Positions 5,388-11,567 of a stretch of 11,829 nt of DNA are shown in pieces. Position numbers and translations under genes: made by a program. Position 1 is the first letter of the stretch. Every line of letters starts with the position of its first letter. The stretch lies in NCBI GenBank assembly GCA_014534415.1, contig JACVRM010000057.1, forward strand, positions 1 through 11,829, given 5' to 3'. The notes beneath the pieces were generated by a model. The model made no database searches and was not told the origin of the DNA. It saw nothing but the letters and a program-made list of their open reading frames with translations. The DNA is from Thermoleophilia bacterium (GTDB lineage Bacteria > Actinomycetota > Thermoleophilia > Gaiellales > Gaiellaceae).

Positions 5388-5906
5388 ATGCAAATTCACA
5401 ACTCTCGCCACCCAGCAATTGCCATTCGGTCGCTATGGAAGGCCCAGCGTCGGGTGCTCCTGCGGCGGCGCAGGGTTCGCGCGGTTGGCGTCGCCGCTGC
5501 CGCTGTCTGCCTCTCGGTCGCGGTCGGTTTCACGGTAGCGGTCGTTTCCGCTGGCACCCTGAGCGGCTTGCGCGGGTCACCAGGGATTCGCTCGGCAGCG
5601 ACGGGCCGACTGGCTCCCGAGTGCGCGGGCGAGGTCGCTGCCGCCGCAAGCTTCCGGGGGTTGCGGTACCGGCCGGAGACGCTCAAGCGATCATGGCTTC
5701 GCGTCGACGGCCCGCTTGGCTTCGCGGTCGTGGCGGCAAGCCAGGAGTGCCGGAGAGGCGCGCGGATGCAGGTCTTCCGAGTGTTCGGCGTCGATCCGAG
5801 TCGAGCGTTGAGTCGTGGCGGCTGGTCGCGCCGCCTGTTGGTTCGAAGCCGCGCGTGCAGGAAGACAGCGACGGAGGCAGCGTTGCTCCGGTGCCTGCGC
5901 TCGTGA
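5388..5906 (+). CDS. Hypothetical membrane-anchored protein with four exported cysteines
   Basis: The frame encodes 172 residues: a basic N-terminus (RRVLLRRRRVRAVG, about 22-35), one hydrophobic helix (about 35-60), then an outside-facing domain of about 110 residues. That domain has four cysteines (PEC, QEC, RAC, LRC) that could form two disulfides if exported. The layout fits a type II membrane protein or an uncleaved signal anchor. Doubts are real. G+C at third positions is lower than in the neighbours, there is no Shine-Dalgarno, and upstream only AACGGT (5 nt before the ATG) resembles a -10. No family was recognised. The opposite strand (5396-5938) and the other plus frame are also open, as is common in such DNA, but they lack any protein-like pattern. 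Confidence 0.4.
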   Translation: MQIHNSRHPAIAIRSLWKAQRRVLLRRRRVRAVGVAAAAVCLSVAVGFTVAVVSAGTLSGLRGSPGIRSAATGRLAPECAGEVAAAASFRGLRYRPETLKRSWLRVDGPLGFAVVAASQECRRGARMQVFRVFGVDPSRALSRGGWSRRLLVRSRACRKTATEAALLRCLRS

Positions 5907-5969
5907 GCGAACAGCCAACCGACTGACGAGGCGCGCACGCAATTCTCAACGAGGAGGCGTCCCCGCTAA

Positions 5970-6022
5970 GCCGCCTTGTCACCACCGTCTGCCATAAGCG
6001 GTCGCCTTGAGGACAAAGCGGC
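5970..6022. repeat. Long-armed imperfect inverted repeat downstream of tRNA-Leu
   Basis: GCCGCCTTGTC (5970-5980) pairs with GACAAAGCGGC (6012-6022) with one mismatch, a possible G-U pair, enclosing about 31 nt. It lies about 20 nt beyond the tRNA-Leu 3' end on the minus strand. It could be a terminator or processing structure, but there is no T run. Confidence 0.3.
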
Positions 6023-6042
6023 CCGTTGCGACGATTCTCGTA

Positions 6043-6130
6043 TGCCGGGGGAGGGAGTCGAACCCTCACGCCCCGTAGCGGGACACCTGATTTTAAGTCA
6101 GGCGCGTATCGCCAATTTCGCCACCCCGGC
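6043..6130 (-). tRNA. tRNA-Leu (UAA)
   Basis: This 88-nt class II tRNA folds completely: acceptor GCCGGGG/CCCCGGC, D-stem GCG/CGC, anticodon stem CCTGA/TCAGG with loop CTTAAAA (anticodon TAA), an 18-nt variable arm with a CCCG/CGGG stem, and T-arm GAGGG/CCCTC with TTCGACT. A73 is the leucine identity base. CCA is not encoded. UUA is rare in such G+C-rich genomes, and in streptomycetes this tRNA (bldA) limits developmental genes; whether that holds here is unknown. It lies 21 nt downstream of the DUF3105 gene. Confidence 0.95.
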
Positions 6131-6137
6131 TCATCAA

Positions 6138-6143
6138 AGGGTA
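6138..6143 (-). promoter_or_regulatory. -10-like element immediately before tRNA-Leu
   Basis: TACCCT (minus strand) ends 7 nt before the tRNA 5' end, so transcription could start at the mature end with almost no leader. Read-through from the DUF3105 gene is an alternative. Confidence 0.35.
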
Positions 6144-6151
6144 GCCCGGCC

Positions 6152-6871
6152 CTACTGGTTCGGCGCGTTCGCCTCGATCGGGGTACCTTCAGGGCCCTTG
6201 CCGCGGTACGCGTCCCTGAAGATCCGGAATGCGTCCTCGTCGAACCGCGGGCATGTCGCCGAGTGCGCGATGCCGAGGTAGCTGCCCTCGCCGTAGCGTG
6301 TCGGATCGCCCGTCCACGCGGAGATGGCGACCTTGTCGCCGAGCTTCGGGTAGGGCGTGCCGACCATCGAAACCGGCTCTTCCTCGTAGAACGAACGGAG
6401 CTGCTCGATCGTGTCCTCGCTCACGTCCTTGCCCCACCAGAGCACGACGCCGCCGTGCTCCTCGTTGTGCACGAGGAGCCTCGGGTTGACGGGCTCGTCG
6501 AAGAAGTTCCAGATCGCGACGTTGCCGAAATGGGCCCCGCCACCCGGCGGGTCGGTGTTCCACGTGACCTTCGTGTCGAGCGACGGGATGTGCACTTGGT
6601 TCGGCTCTCTGTAGGCGTTCGGCTCGACGTGCTCGATCGTGCAGCCGGCCGCGCGCATGGCCTCCGTGACCCTCTCGTCGTCGGGCTGGTCGCCGCCGCC
6701 GACGAACCCGAGGAACGCGACGACGCCGACGAGCATGATCACGCCGGACGCGGCGAAGAGCGCGAGCAGGAGCAGGCGGCGGTCGTCCTTGCCGGCCCCA
6801 CGCGAGTCCGATCGCCGGCGCGGTGCCTGAACACGCCGCGGCGGTGTCGGCGTCTTGGACTTCTTCGCCAA
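6152..6871 (-). CDS. DUF3105 family membrane-anchored protein
   Basis: From TTG 6871 the protein has 239 residues: a basic N-terminus (MAKKSKTPTPPRR), a membrane helix (about 32-57), then an exported domain of about 180 residues with DUF3105 features. These are C77, the WNTDPPGGGAHFG block (104-116), LVHNEEHGGVVLWWG (133-147) and C207 in HSATCPRF. The repeated His, Asn, Glu and Cys positions look like a metal or redox site, and C77 and C207 may form a disulfide. The biochemical role of the family is not established. The frame stays open to 7048, but that part covers the promoter of the divergent CsbD gene. TTG 6871 begins the basic pre-helix segment and lies 10 nt after TACGAT, so I prefer it; the exact start is uncertain. 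Confidence 0.82.
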   Translation of the reverse strand: MAKKSKTPTPPRRVQAPRRRSDSRGAGKDDRRLLLLALFAASGVIMLVGVVAFLGFVGGGDQPDDERVTEAMRAAGCTIEHVEPNAYREPNQVHIPSLDTKVTWNTDPPGGGAHFGNVAIWNFFDEPVNPRLLVHNEEHGGVVLWWGKDVSEDTIEQLRSFYEEEPVSMVGTPYPKLGDKVAISAWTGDPTRYGEGSYLGIAHSATCPRFDEDAFRIFRDAYRGKGPEGTPIEANAPNQ

Positions 6872-6881
6872 GGCGCGGGCG

Positions 6882-6887
6882 ATCGTA
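6882..6887 (-). promoter_or_regulatory. -10 element of DUF3105 gene
   Basis: TACGAT (minus strand) lies 10 nt before TTG 6871. With no Shine-Dalgarno, the mRNA would have a leader of at most a few bases. The same hexamer precedes the zinc-ribbon/PAS gene. Confidence 0.4.
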
Positions 6888-6935
6888 CCAGCGAGCCCCG
6901 GACGCCTCGGGGTGGCGCCGGCGGCGCGGATGCCC

Positions 6936-6959
6936 GATACTCGCTCGGCGAAAGGAGGA
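6936..6959 (+). promoter_or_regulatory. -10 element and strong Shine-Dalgarno of CsbD-like gene
   Basis: GATACT (6936-6941) is followed by AAAGGAGGA (6951-6959), an almost perfect anti-16S match 3 nt before ATG 6963. It is the strongest ribosome-binding site in the window and fixes the start. No clear -35 or stress-sigma element was identified. Confidence 0.6.
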
Positions 6960-6962
6960 GAT

Positions 6963-7163
6963 ATGGGATTTCTCGACAAGCTGCTCGGACGCGGCAAGAA
7001 GGCTGTCGGCGACGTGACCGGTGACACCTCTATGCGCCGCGAGGGCACGTATCAGGAGGCCGAGGGCGTCGCCGAGGACCGCGCGGAGTCCGCCGAAGCG
7101 CGCGCTCAGGAGGCGCGAGAAGAGGCCGCAGAGCACCGCGCCGAGCGCACCGACATCCCGTAG
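6963..7163 (+). CDS. CsbD-like small stress protein
   Basis: This 66-residue, very hydrophilic protein has GRGKKAVGDVTGD (9-21) followed by EGTYQEAEGVAED (27-39), the two-block pattern of the CsbD family. An Ala/Glu/Arg-rich helical tail follows. CsbD-like proteins are induced by general stress (sigma B in Bacillus) and their molecular role is unknown. The N-terminal MGFLDKLLG resembles a short amphipathic helix that might touch membranes. The strong Shine-Dalgarno predicts high expression. It is divergent from the DUF3105 gene and 66 bp upstream of rmuC. The family call rests on a short motif, so some doubt remains. Confidence 0.7.
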   Translation: MGFLDKLLGRGKKAVGDVTGDTSMRREGTYQEAEGVAEDRAESAEARAQEAREEAAEHRAERTDIP

Positions 7164-7213
7164 GGCGACGACCGGCGAGCGGCGGGCGCCACGGCGCCGT
7201 CCGACGCGGTCCC

Positions 7214-7224
7214 TAGCGTTTATA
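7214..7224 (+). promoter_or_regulatory. Possible -10 element before rmuC
   Basis: TAGCGT (7214-7219) runs into TTTATA (7219-7224), an AT-rich island 5-10 nt before ATG 7230, with no Shine-Dalgarno. Either hexamer could give a leaderless or nearly leaderless rmuC mRNA. The exact element is ambiguous. Confidence 0.35.
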
Positions 7225-7229
7225 GGTCC

Positions 7230-8276
7230 ATGGCGCTCGTCGTCGCAACGGTCATCGCAGCCGGCCTGCTCGGCGGCCTGCTCGTGCTCGCCGCGCGGCT
7301 CGTGCGCGCGGAACTCGCGCGCCTGCGCTCGGACAGCGGCAATCAGCTGTCCGAGCGAAACGCCGATGTCGACCGCCGCCTGCACGCGATCGTCGAGACG
7401 ATGGACCGGCGGCTCGGCGAGCTCGACACGAAGGTCGACCGCCGGCTCGAAAATGCGTCGCGCACGACGACGCAAATCCACGAGCGGCTCGGCAAGGTGG
7501 ATGAGGCGACGGCGCAGATGCTCGAGCGCGCCAAGGATCTGGCACGCCTCGAGCAGGCGCTGCGGCCGCCAAAGGCACGCGGTGGCTTCGGCGAGCTGCT
7601 GCTCGGCAACTTGCTCCGCGACCGCCTGCCGGCGGACGCCTACGAGCTCCAGCACACCTTCGACGGCGGCGAGCGCGTCGACGCCGTCATCAAGGTCGAG
7701 CGCCTCATCCCCGTCGATGCCAAGTTCCCGCTCGACAACTTCCACCGCTTCGCCGAGGCGGACTCGGACGAGGAGCGCACGCTCTTCGAGAAGGCATTCG
7801 CGCGGGATCTGAAGGGCCACGTCGACGCGATCGCCCAGAAGTACATCCGGCCTGCCGAAGGCACCTATGACTTCGCGCTGATGTACCTGCCGGCCGAGTC
7901 CGTCTACTACGAGCTCGTCTGCGGCCGCACGGGCTCGATGCTCGGCTATGCGCACGACAAGCGCGTCTTCCCGGTTTCGCCGACCACCCTGACGGCGCAG
8001 CTCCAGGTGATCGCGCTCGGGCTCAAGGGACTCCAGATCGAGCAGCACGCCCACGAGGTGATGGCGTACTGCGCCGCGCTCCAAAAGGACTTCACCCGGT
8101 TCAAGGAGGACTTCGACCTCGTCGGCACGCATCTCGGTCGAGCGCAGAGCAAGTACGCCGAGGCCGACAAGCGGCTCGACCGGTTCGAGGGCAAGCTCGA
8201 GCGTGCCGCAGACAGCGACGAGCTCGAGGGTGAACCCGTGGCGCTCGAGCTGCCGCGCGCGCTCGACGCCGCTTAG
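7230..8276 (+). CDS. rmuC: RmuC family DNA recombination protein
   Basis: This 348-residue protein has an N-terminal membrane helix (about 3-23), a long coiled coil (about 26-112), then the RmuC nuclease-fold domain (about 115-300). Conserved pieces are RGGFGELLLGNLL (117-129), the core IPVDAKFPLDNF (160-171), YDFALMYLPAESVYYELV (213-230) and the helical end SPTTLTAQLQVI (250-261). E. coli RmuC limits recombination at inverted repeats and structurally resembles restriction-type nucleases; the D163-x-K165 pair in VDAK fits that fold. The coiled coil carries DRRL three times at exactly 11-residue spacing. The length is at the short end for the family. The TAG at 8274-8276 overlaps the stop of the convergent eRF1-like gene. 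Confidence 0.92.
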   Translation: MALVVATVIAAGLLGGLLVLAARLVRAELARLRSDSGNQLSERNADVDRRLHAIVETMDRRLGELDTKVDRRLENASRTTTQIHERLGKVDEATAQMLERAKDLARLEQALRPPKARGGFGELLLGNLLRDRLPADAYELQHTFDGGERVDAVIKVERLIPVDAKFPLDNFHRFAEADSDEERTLFEKAFARDLKGHVDAIAQKYIRPAEGTYDFALMYLPAESVYYELVCGRTGSMLGYAHDKRVFPVSPTTLTAQLQVIALGLKGLQIEQHAHEVMAYCAALQKDFTRFKEDFDLVGTHLGRAQSKYAEADKRLDRFEGKLERAADSDELEGEPVALELPRALDAA

Positions 8277-9415
8277 TAGCGCAGCAGCGCGCCGATTCCC
8301 TGGGCGGGATCCAGGTCGCGGCCGTGCCGCAGCGCGAGCACGGAGCCGCCGTGCACGAGCGTCTGGTGGATCGCGAGATCGAGCCCCTCCACGCGCGCCT
8401 CCATCTCCGTGCCGTCGAGCGGGCACCGGCCGCCTGCGACGTTGACGCGCCCGCACGCGGGGCACTGCCATGCGTCGTGCGAAACGCCCTGCGTGAAGGC
8501 CAGCACCTCGACGCGTCCGTCGGACGCCGCCTCGAGTGTCTGCTCCCAGCCCGACGCCGCACGACCGTTGCGGCCCGCCTCCTCCCGCCAGCGCTCCACG
8601 AGGCGCTGCTCGTCCTGCTCGCGCGCGCGCTCGAGCTCGGGCGTCACGACGCCGAGCAACTCGGCTGCGCCCGCATGCGCCGGCGCTCGCGTCCAGCCGA
8701 CGATCGCAGCCTTCACCTCGGTCGCGAGGAGGTTCTCGAACTCGCCACGCAGCTCCTCGGGGCACACGACAACCACGCGCGCCGAGCGCATGCGGCGGAC
8801 TTGCTGGTACAGCTCGTCGGCAACCGCCTTGAGATGCTCCTCGACCAGTTTCTCGATGTGGCGCTGGTAGCGCGCCTGCGACCACCCGCCCTGGTCGTGC
8901 TGCCCAGGCTGCTCGACGAAGCGGTCGGCGACGTCGTCCAGCCGGCCGCCGCGCAGCCGATACAGCCGCCCCTGCTCGCGCGAGACGACAGCCACGAGCG
9001 CTCCCTCACCGCGGCCCACGAGCGGGACGAGCGGCGTCAGGTAGAGCTCCCGGCCGACGTGGACCTCGTCGGCGACCGACTGGGCGAGCGGCAGGGGCCG
9101 CCAGAAATTGTCCAGACCGGCGGAGAAGACGGCAAGAGCGTGCGCACCGTCCCGCACGAAATCGTCCTCGAAGTAGCGGCGGATCCGATCGAAATCGTCC
9201 CGGAGCGCGCGACGCTGGTCGTGCGTGTAGTCGCGGCGCATCGCGCCGTCGCTCTTCAGCCCCTCGTCGAGCAGCGAGCGCACGCGGGTCACCGCGTCGC
9301 CGGCCGTCGGCGTGATGCTCGGATCGAGGTCGACGTAGAGGCTGATCGCGCAGCCCTTCTCTGCGCGAAACGCTGCAAGCTGACGCAGGCTGTCCCAGCT
9401 GATAGTGGCGGCCAA
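8273..9415 (-). CDS. Bacterial eRF1-like protein (Vms1/baeRF type), possible peptidyl-tRNA hydrolase
   Basis: This 380-residue protein resembles the bacterial archaeo-eukaryotic release-factor family. The N-terminal alpha/beta domain (about 1-165) includes AISLYVDLDPS (23-33) and RLYRLRGGRLDDV (150-162). A helical stretch holds GGWSQARYQRHIEKL (176-190), where Q180 takes the place of the catalytic Gln of the eRF1 GGQ or Vms1 GxSQ loop. The C-terminal L7Ae-like domain carries an inserted mini zinc ribbon (C318, C321, C331, with Asp-Gly at the fourth place) and ends GIGALLRY. Vms1-like enzymes cut nascent chains from tRNA on stalled large subunits. Activity here is inferred, not shown. TTG 9415 follows AAAGGAG by 4 nt. 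The gene is divergent from the DUF488 gene. Confidence 0.75.
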   Translation of the reverse strand: MAATISWDSLRQLAAFRAEKGCAISLYVDLDPSITPTAGDAVTRVRSLLDEGLKSDGAMRRDYTHDQRRALRDDFDRIRRYFEDDFVRDGAHALAVFSAGLDNFWRPLPLAQSVADEVHVGRELYLTPLVPLVGRGEGALVAVVSREQGRLYRLRGGRLDDVADRFVEQPGQHDQGGWSQARYQRHIEKLVEEHLKAVADELYQQVRRMRSARVVVVCPEELRGEFENLLATEVKAAIVGWTRAPAHAGAAELLGVVTPELERAREQDEQRLVERWREEAGRNGRAASGWEQTLEAASDGRVEVLAFTQGVSHDAWQCPACGRVNVAGGRCPLDGTEMEARVEGLDLAIHQTLVHGGSVLALRHGRDLDPAQGIGALLRY

Positions 9416-9419
9416 GTGA

Positions 9420-9426
9420 CTCCTTT
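9420..9426 (-). promoter_or_regulatory. Shine-Dalgarno fixing the TTG start of the eRF1-like gene
   Basis: AAAGGAG on the minus strand lies 4 nt before TTG 9415, strong enough to support the rare start codon. There is no ATG or GTG alternative nearby. Confidence 0.65.
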
Positions 9427-9455
9427 CGGGCCGAAGCAGGTACCCGACGCGCGCG

Positions 9456-9461
9456 ATTGTA
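9456..9461 (-). promoter_or_regulatory. -10 element of eRF1-like gene
   Basis: TACAAT on the minus strand would give a leader of roughly 35 nt containing the AAAGGAG site. It lies 21 bp from the divergent -10 of the DUF488 gene, so the two promoters overlap face to face. Confidence 0.5.
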
Positions 9462-9482
9462 TGCCCGCCCGTCGGACCGCCT

Positions 9483-9488
9483 TACTCT
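9483..9488 (+). promoter_or_regulatory. -10 element for leaderless DUF488 transcript
   Basis: TACTCT ends 6 nt before GTG 9495, with no Shine-Dalgarno. The mRNA would start at the GTG. Confidence 0.5.
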
Positions 9489-9494
9489 TCCGCC

Positions 9495-10013
9495 GTGCCT
9501 CTCCATACGATCGGGCACGGCACGCGGCCCCTCTCCGAGCTCGTCGATTGCCTGCAAGAGGCGCGCGTTGCCACGCTCGTCGACGTTCGGCGCTTCCCCA
9601 GCTCGCGGCGCAACCCACAGTTCAACGGCCCCGCGCTGGCGGAGAGCCTCGCCGCTGCGGGCATCACGTATCGACACGCCGTCGAGCTCGGCGGCCGGCG
9701 GAGCGGCGAGCCGGGCGAGGAACGCTTCGGCTGCATCCGGATACCGGCGTTCCGAAGCTACGCGGCGCGCATGGGCACCCCCGAGTGGCAGTCGGCGCTC
9801 GCCTTCGCGCTCGAGCAGCCGGCGCCGTGCTTCATGTGTGCCGAGACGCTGTGGTGGAGCTGCCACCGGCGGCTGATTGCGGATCTGCTCGCGGCGCGCG
9901 GACACGAGATCGTCCACCTGATCCGGCCGCGCGAGCGGCGGCGCCATCGACCGGGAAACGAGGCCGACGCGCGGGACGGGAGGCTGTACCTGTGCGGCCA
10001 GCTCGTCGCGTGA
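9495..10013 (+). CDS. DUF488 family protein
   Basis: This 172-residue protein is a clear DUF488 member. It has HTIGHGTRPL near the start (4-13), VDVRRFPSSRRNPQFN (29-44), ELGGRR (64-69) and the hallmark CAETLWWSCHRRLIADLL (115-132) with two cysteines followed by HRR. The family is small, cytoplasmic and of unknown function. The conserved Arg-rich strand plus the Cys/His-Arg motif suggests an enzyme or nucleotide-binding site. GTG 9495 is chosen because it begins the conserved first strand and lies 6 nt after TACTCT. It stands alone: divergent from the eRF1-like gene and 93 bp upstream of thioredoxin reductase, which has its own promoter. Confidence 0.88.
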   Translation: MPLHTIGHGTRPLSELVDCLQEARVATLVDVRRFPSSRRNPQFNGPALAESLAAAGITYRHAVELGGRRSGEPGEERFGCIRIPAFRSYAARMGTPEWQSALAFALEQPAPCFMCAETLWWSCHRRLIADLLAARGHEIVHLIRPRERRRHRPGNEADARDGRLYLCGQLVA

Positions 10014-10031
10014 GACGTCGAGCTTGGAAGT

Positions 10032-10060
10032 TTGGCGCCGTCCGTTTCGTTGAATACCTT
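10032..10060 (+). promoter_or_regulatory. Promoter of thioredoxin reductase gene
   Basis: TTGGCG (10032-10037) and TACCTT (10055-10060) are separated by 17 bp, the best -35/-10 pair in the window. The predicted leader is about 40 nt and carries two copies of AGCGAAGG (10071-10078 and 10093-10100), the second forming part of the ribosome-binding site. Confidence 0.5.
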
Positions 10061-10095
10061 GAACGGCCGCAGCGAAGGCGAAGCGGCCCATGAGC

Positions 10096-10102
10096 GAAGG
10101 AG
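10096..10102 (+). promoter_or_regulatory. Shine-Dalgarno fixing the thioredoxin reductase start
   Basis: GAAGGAG lies 4 nt before ATG 10107. It decides against the in-frame ATG at 10032, which would place the promoter inside the coding region. Confidence 0.7.
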
Positions 10103-10106
10103 CACC

Positions 10107-11096
10107 ATGAACGACGTCCGCGAAGTGGTCATCATCGGCGGCGGCCCTGCCGGCTACACAGCCGCGCTGTATGCGGCGCGCGCGAACCTCCACCCGCTCG
10201 TCATCGAGGGATTCGCGTGGGGCGGCCAGCTGATGATTACGAGCGACGTGGAGAACTATCCGGGTTACGCGGATGGCGTGCTCGGCCCCGCGATGATGGC
10301 CGACTTCCGCCGCCAGGCGGAGCGCTTCGGCGCCGAGTTCATGACGGACGACGTGACGCGCGTCGATTTCTCGCAGCGACCTTTGGCGGTGTACGTCGGC
10401 GGCGAGGAGTTCCGCGCCCGGTCGGTGATCGTGGCCACCGGCGCGAGCGCGCGTCAACTCGGGCTGCCGAGCGAGCAGGTGCTCCAAGGTCGCGGGGTCT
10501 CGTACTGCGCAGTCTGCGACGCTGCGTTCTTCGGCGGCAAGGAGGTCGTGGTGGTCGGGGGCGGCGACTCGGCGATGGAGGAGGCGGTGTACGTGACGAA
10601 GTACGCCTCGGGCGTCACGATCGTCCATCGCCGCGACGAGTTCCGCGCCTCACCGATCATGCTGGATCGCGCGCGGGCGAACGACAGGATCTCGTTCGTG
10701 ACGAATGCCGTCGTCGACGAGGTATTCGGCAGCCAGCAGGAGGGCGTGACGGGCGTCCGCATCCTCGACGTACACACCGGAGAGACGCGTGAGCTGCCGG
10801 CGCAGGGGCTCTTCGTGGCGATCGGCCACGACCCCAACACGGCGCTGTTCCTCGACCAGCTCGACCATGACGAGGCCGGCTACCTCGTTACGCAGCCCGG
10901 CTCGACTGCCACGAACGTGCCGGGCGTCTTCGCGGCCGGGGACGTGGTCGACCACGTCTACCGGCAGGCCGTGACAGCCGCCGGCTCCGGCTGCATGGCA
11001 GCGCTCGACGCTGAGCGGTACCTCGCCGCCGACGAGGGGCACGAGGGCACGGCCCTGACGGCGCCGCGGCCGGAAGCCGAAGCCGCCGGCGTCTAG
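10107..11096 (+). CDS. trxB: Thioredoxin reductase (NADPH)
   Basis: This 329-residue low-molecular-weight flavoprotein reduces thioredoxin with NADPH in the cytoplasm. Visible are the FAD loop GGGPAGYTAALYAAR (11-25), WGGQLMITSDVENYPG (38-53), the redox-active CAVC (C134, C137) in VSYCAVCDAAFF, the NADPH loop GGGDSAMEEA (151-160), the phosphate-binding HRRDEFRAS (174-182), and the second FAD motif FAAGDV (275-280) followed by the QAVTAAGSGCMAAL helix. CAVCDA differs slightly from the usual CATCDG/CAVCDG. A 20-residue, Ala/Glu/Pro-rich tail extends past the usual end. No thioredoxin gene is adjacent. The zinc-ribbon/PAS gene follows after 24 bp but has its own -10 in that gap. Confidence 0.96.
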   Translation: MNDVREVVIIGGGPAGYTAALYAARANLHPLVIEGFAWGGQLMITSDVENYPGYADGVLGPAMMADFRRQAERFGAEFMTDDVTRVDFSQRPLAVYVGGEEFRARSVIVATGASARQLGLPSEQVLQGRGVSYCAVCDAAFFGGKEVVVVGGGDSAMEEAVYVTKYASGVTIVHRRDEFRASPIMLDRARANDRISFVTNAVVDEVFGSQQEGVTGVRILDVHTGETRELPAQGLFVAIGHDPNTALFLDQLDHDEAGYLVTQPGSTATNVPGVFAAGDVVDHVYRQAVTAAGSGCMAALDAERYLAADEGHEGTALTAPRPEAEAAGV

Positions 11097-11108
11097 CGAC
11101 ACCCTCGC

Positions 11109-11114
11109 TACGAT
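11109..11114 (+). promoter_or_regulatory. -10 element for leaderless zinc-ribbon/PAS transcript
   Basis: TACGAT lies in the 24-bp gap after trxB and ends 6 nt before GTG 11121, with no Shine-Dalgarno. It suggests an independent leaderless transcript despite the operon-like spacing. Confidence 0.5.
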
Positions 11115-11120
11115 CGCGCG

Positions 11121-11567
11121 GTGCCGTTCTTCATCTGCCCGAACTGCAAGGAGCGCTCGATCGACCACGACGGCCGCGACGGCCTCACGCGGCAGACGGT
11201 CTCTTGCGCCCGCTGTGGTTTCGGCTTCCTCTTCGAGCTGCTCGACGACTACTACCCGGCGCCGACCACGGGCCTTCTCGTCTGCGACGCAAGCGCTCGG
11301 ATCCTGGCGGCCGGGCGCGGCGTCTTCGAGCTCTCCGGTTACCCCGAAGGCGAGCTCCTCGGCCGTCACCTCGTCGAGGGACTCGAGCTCAGCGGCTTCG
11401 AGGCCGACCGCGATCCCGTCCAGCTGTCGCTCGAGTGGGGCGTCCGGCGGCTGGGCGAGAAGCTCGAGCTGCGTACGAGGGCAGGGACTCGGAAGCGCGT
11501 CGTCGCCGACTTCTTCCCCGCGTACGACCACGACGGCGGGCTCCTCGTCGCGCTGACGCCGAACTGA
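11121..11567 (+). CDS. Zinc-ribbon plus PAS-domain protein
   Basis: This 148-residue protein opens with a zinc ribbon, CPNC (C6, C9) and CARC (C29, C32). A short linker (LLDDYYPAPTTG) follows, then a PAS fold (about 49-146) with GLLVCDASARILAAG, FELSGYPEGELLGRHLVEG and a C-terminal strand pair ending HDGGLLVALTPN. PAS domains sense small molecules, haem, flavin or redox state. Here no kinase, cyclase or DNA-binding domain follows, so any output must come through the zinc ribbon or a partner. C55 within the first PAS strand could be redox-active (inference). GTG 11121 starts the ribbon directly. The neighbouring trxB hints at, but does not prove, a redox role. Confidence 0.78.
   Translation: MPFFICPNCKERSIDHDGRDGLTRQTVSCARCGFGFLFELLDDYYPAPTTGLLVCDASARILAAGRGVFELSGYPEGELLGRHLVEGLELSGFEADRDPVQLSLEWGVRRLGEKLELRTRAGTRKRVVADFFPAYDHDGGLLVALTPN

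Noticed and set aside
5396..5938. 180-codon minus-strand frame opposite the hypothetical membrane protein
   Set aside because: No hydrophobic segment, motif or start signal; weaker than the plus-strand reading.
6189..8885. 898-codon minus-strand frame over DUF3105, CsbD, rmuC and the eRF1-like gene
   Set aside because: It covers four well-supported genes in wrong frames and has no recognisable domain.
9006..10628. 540-codon minus-strand frame opposite DUF488 and trxB
   Set aside because: Antisense shadow; the opposing genes have clear catalytic motifs and start signals.
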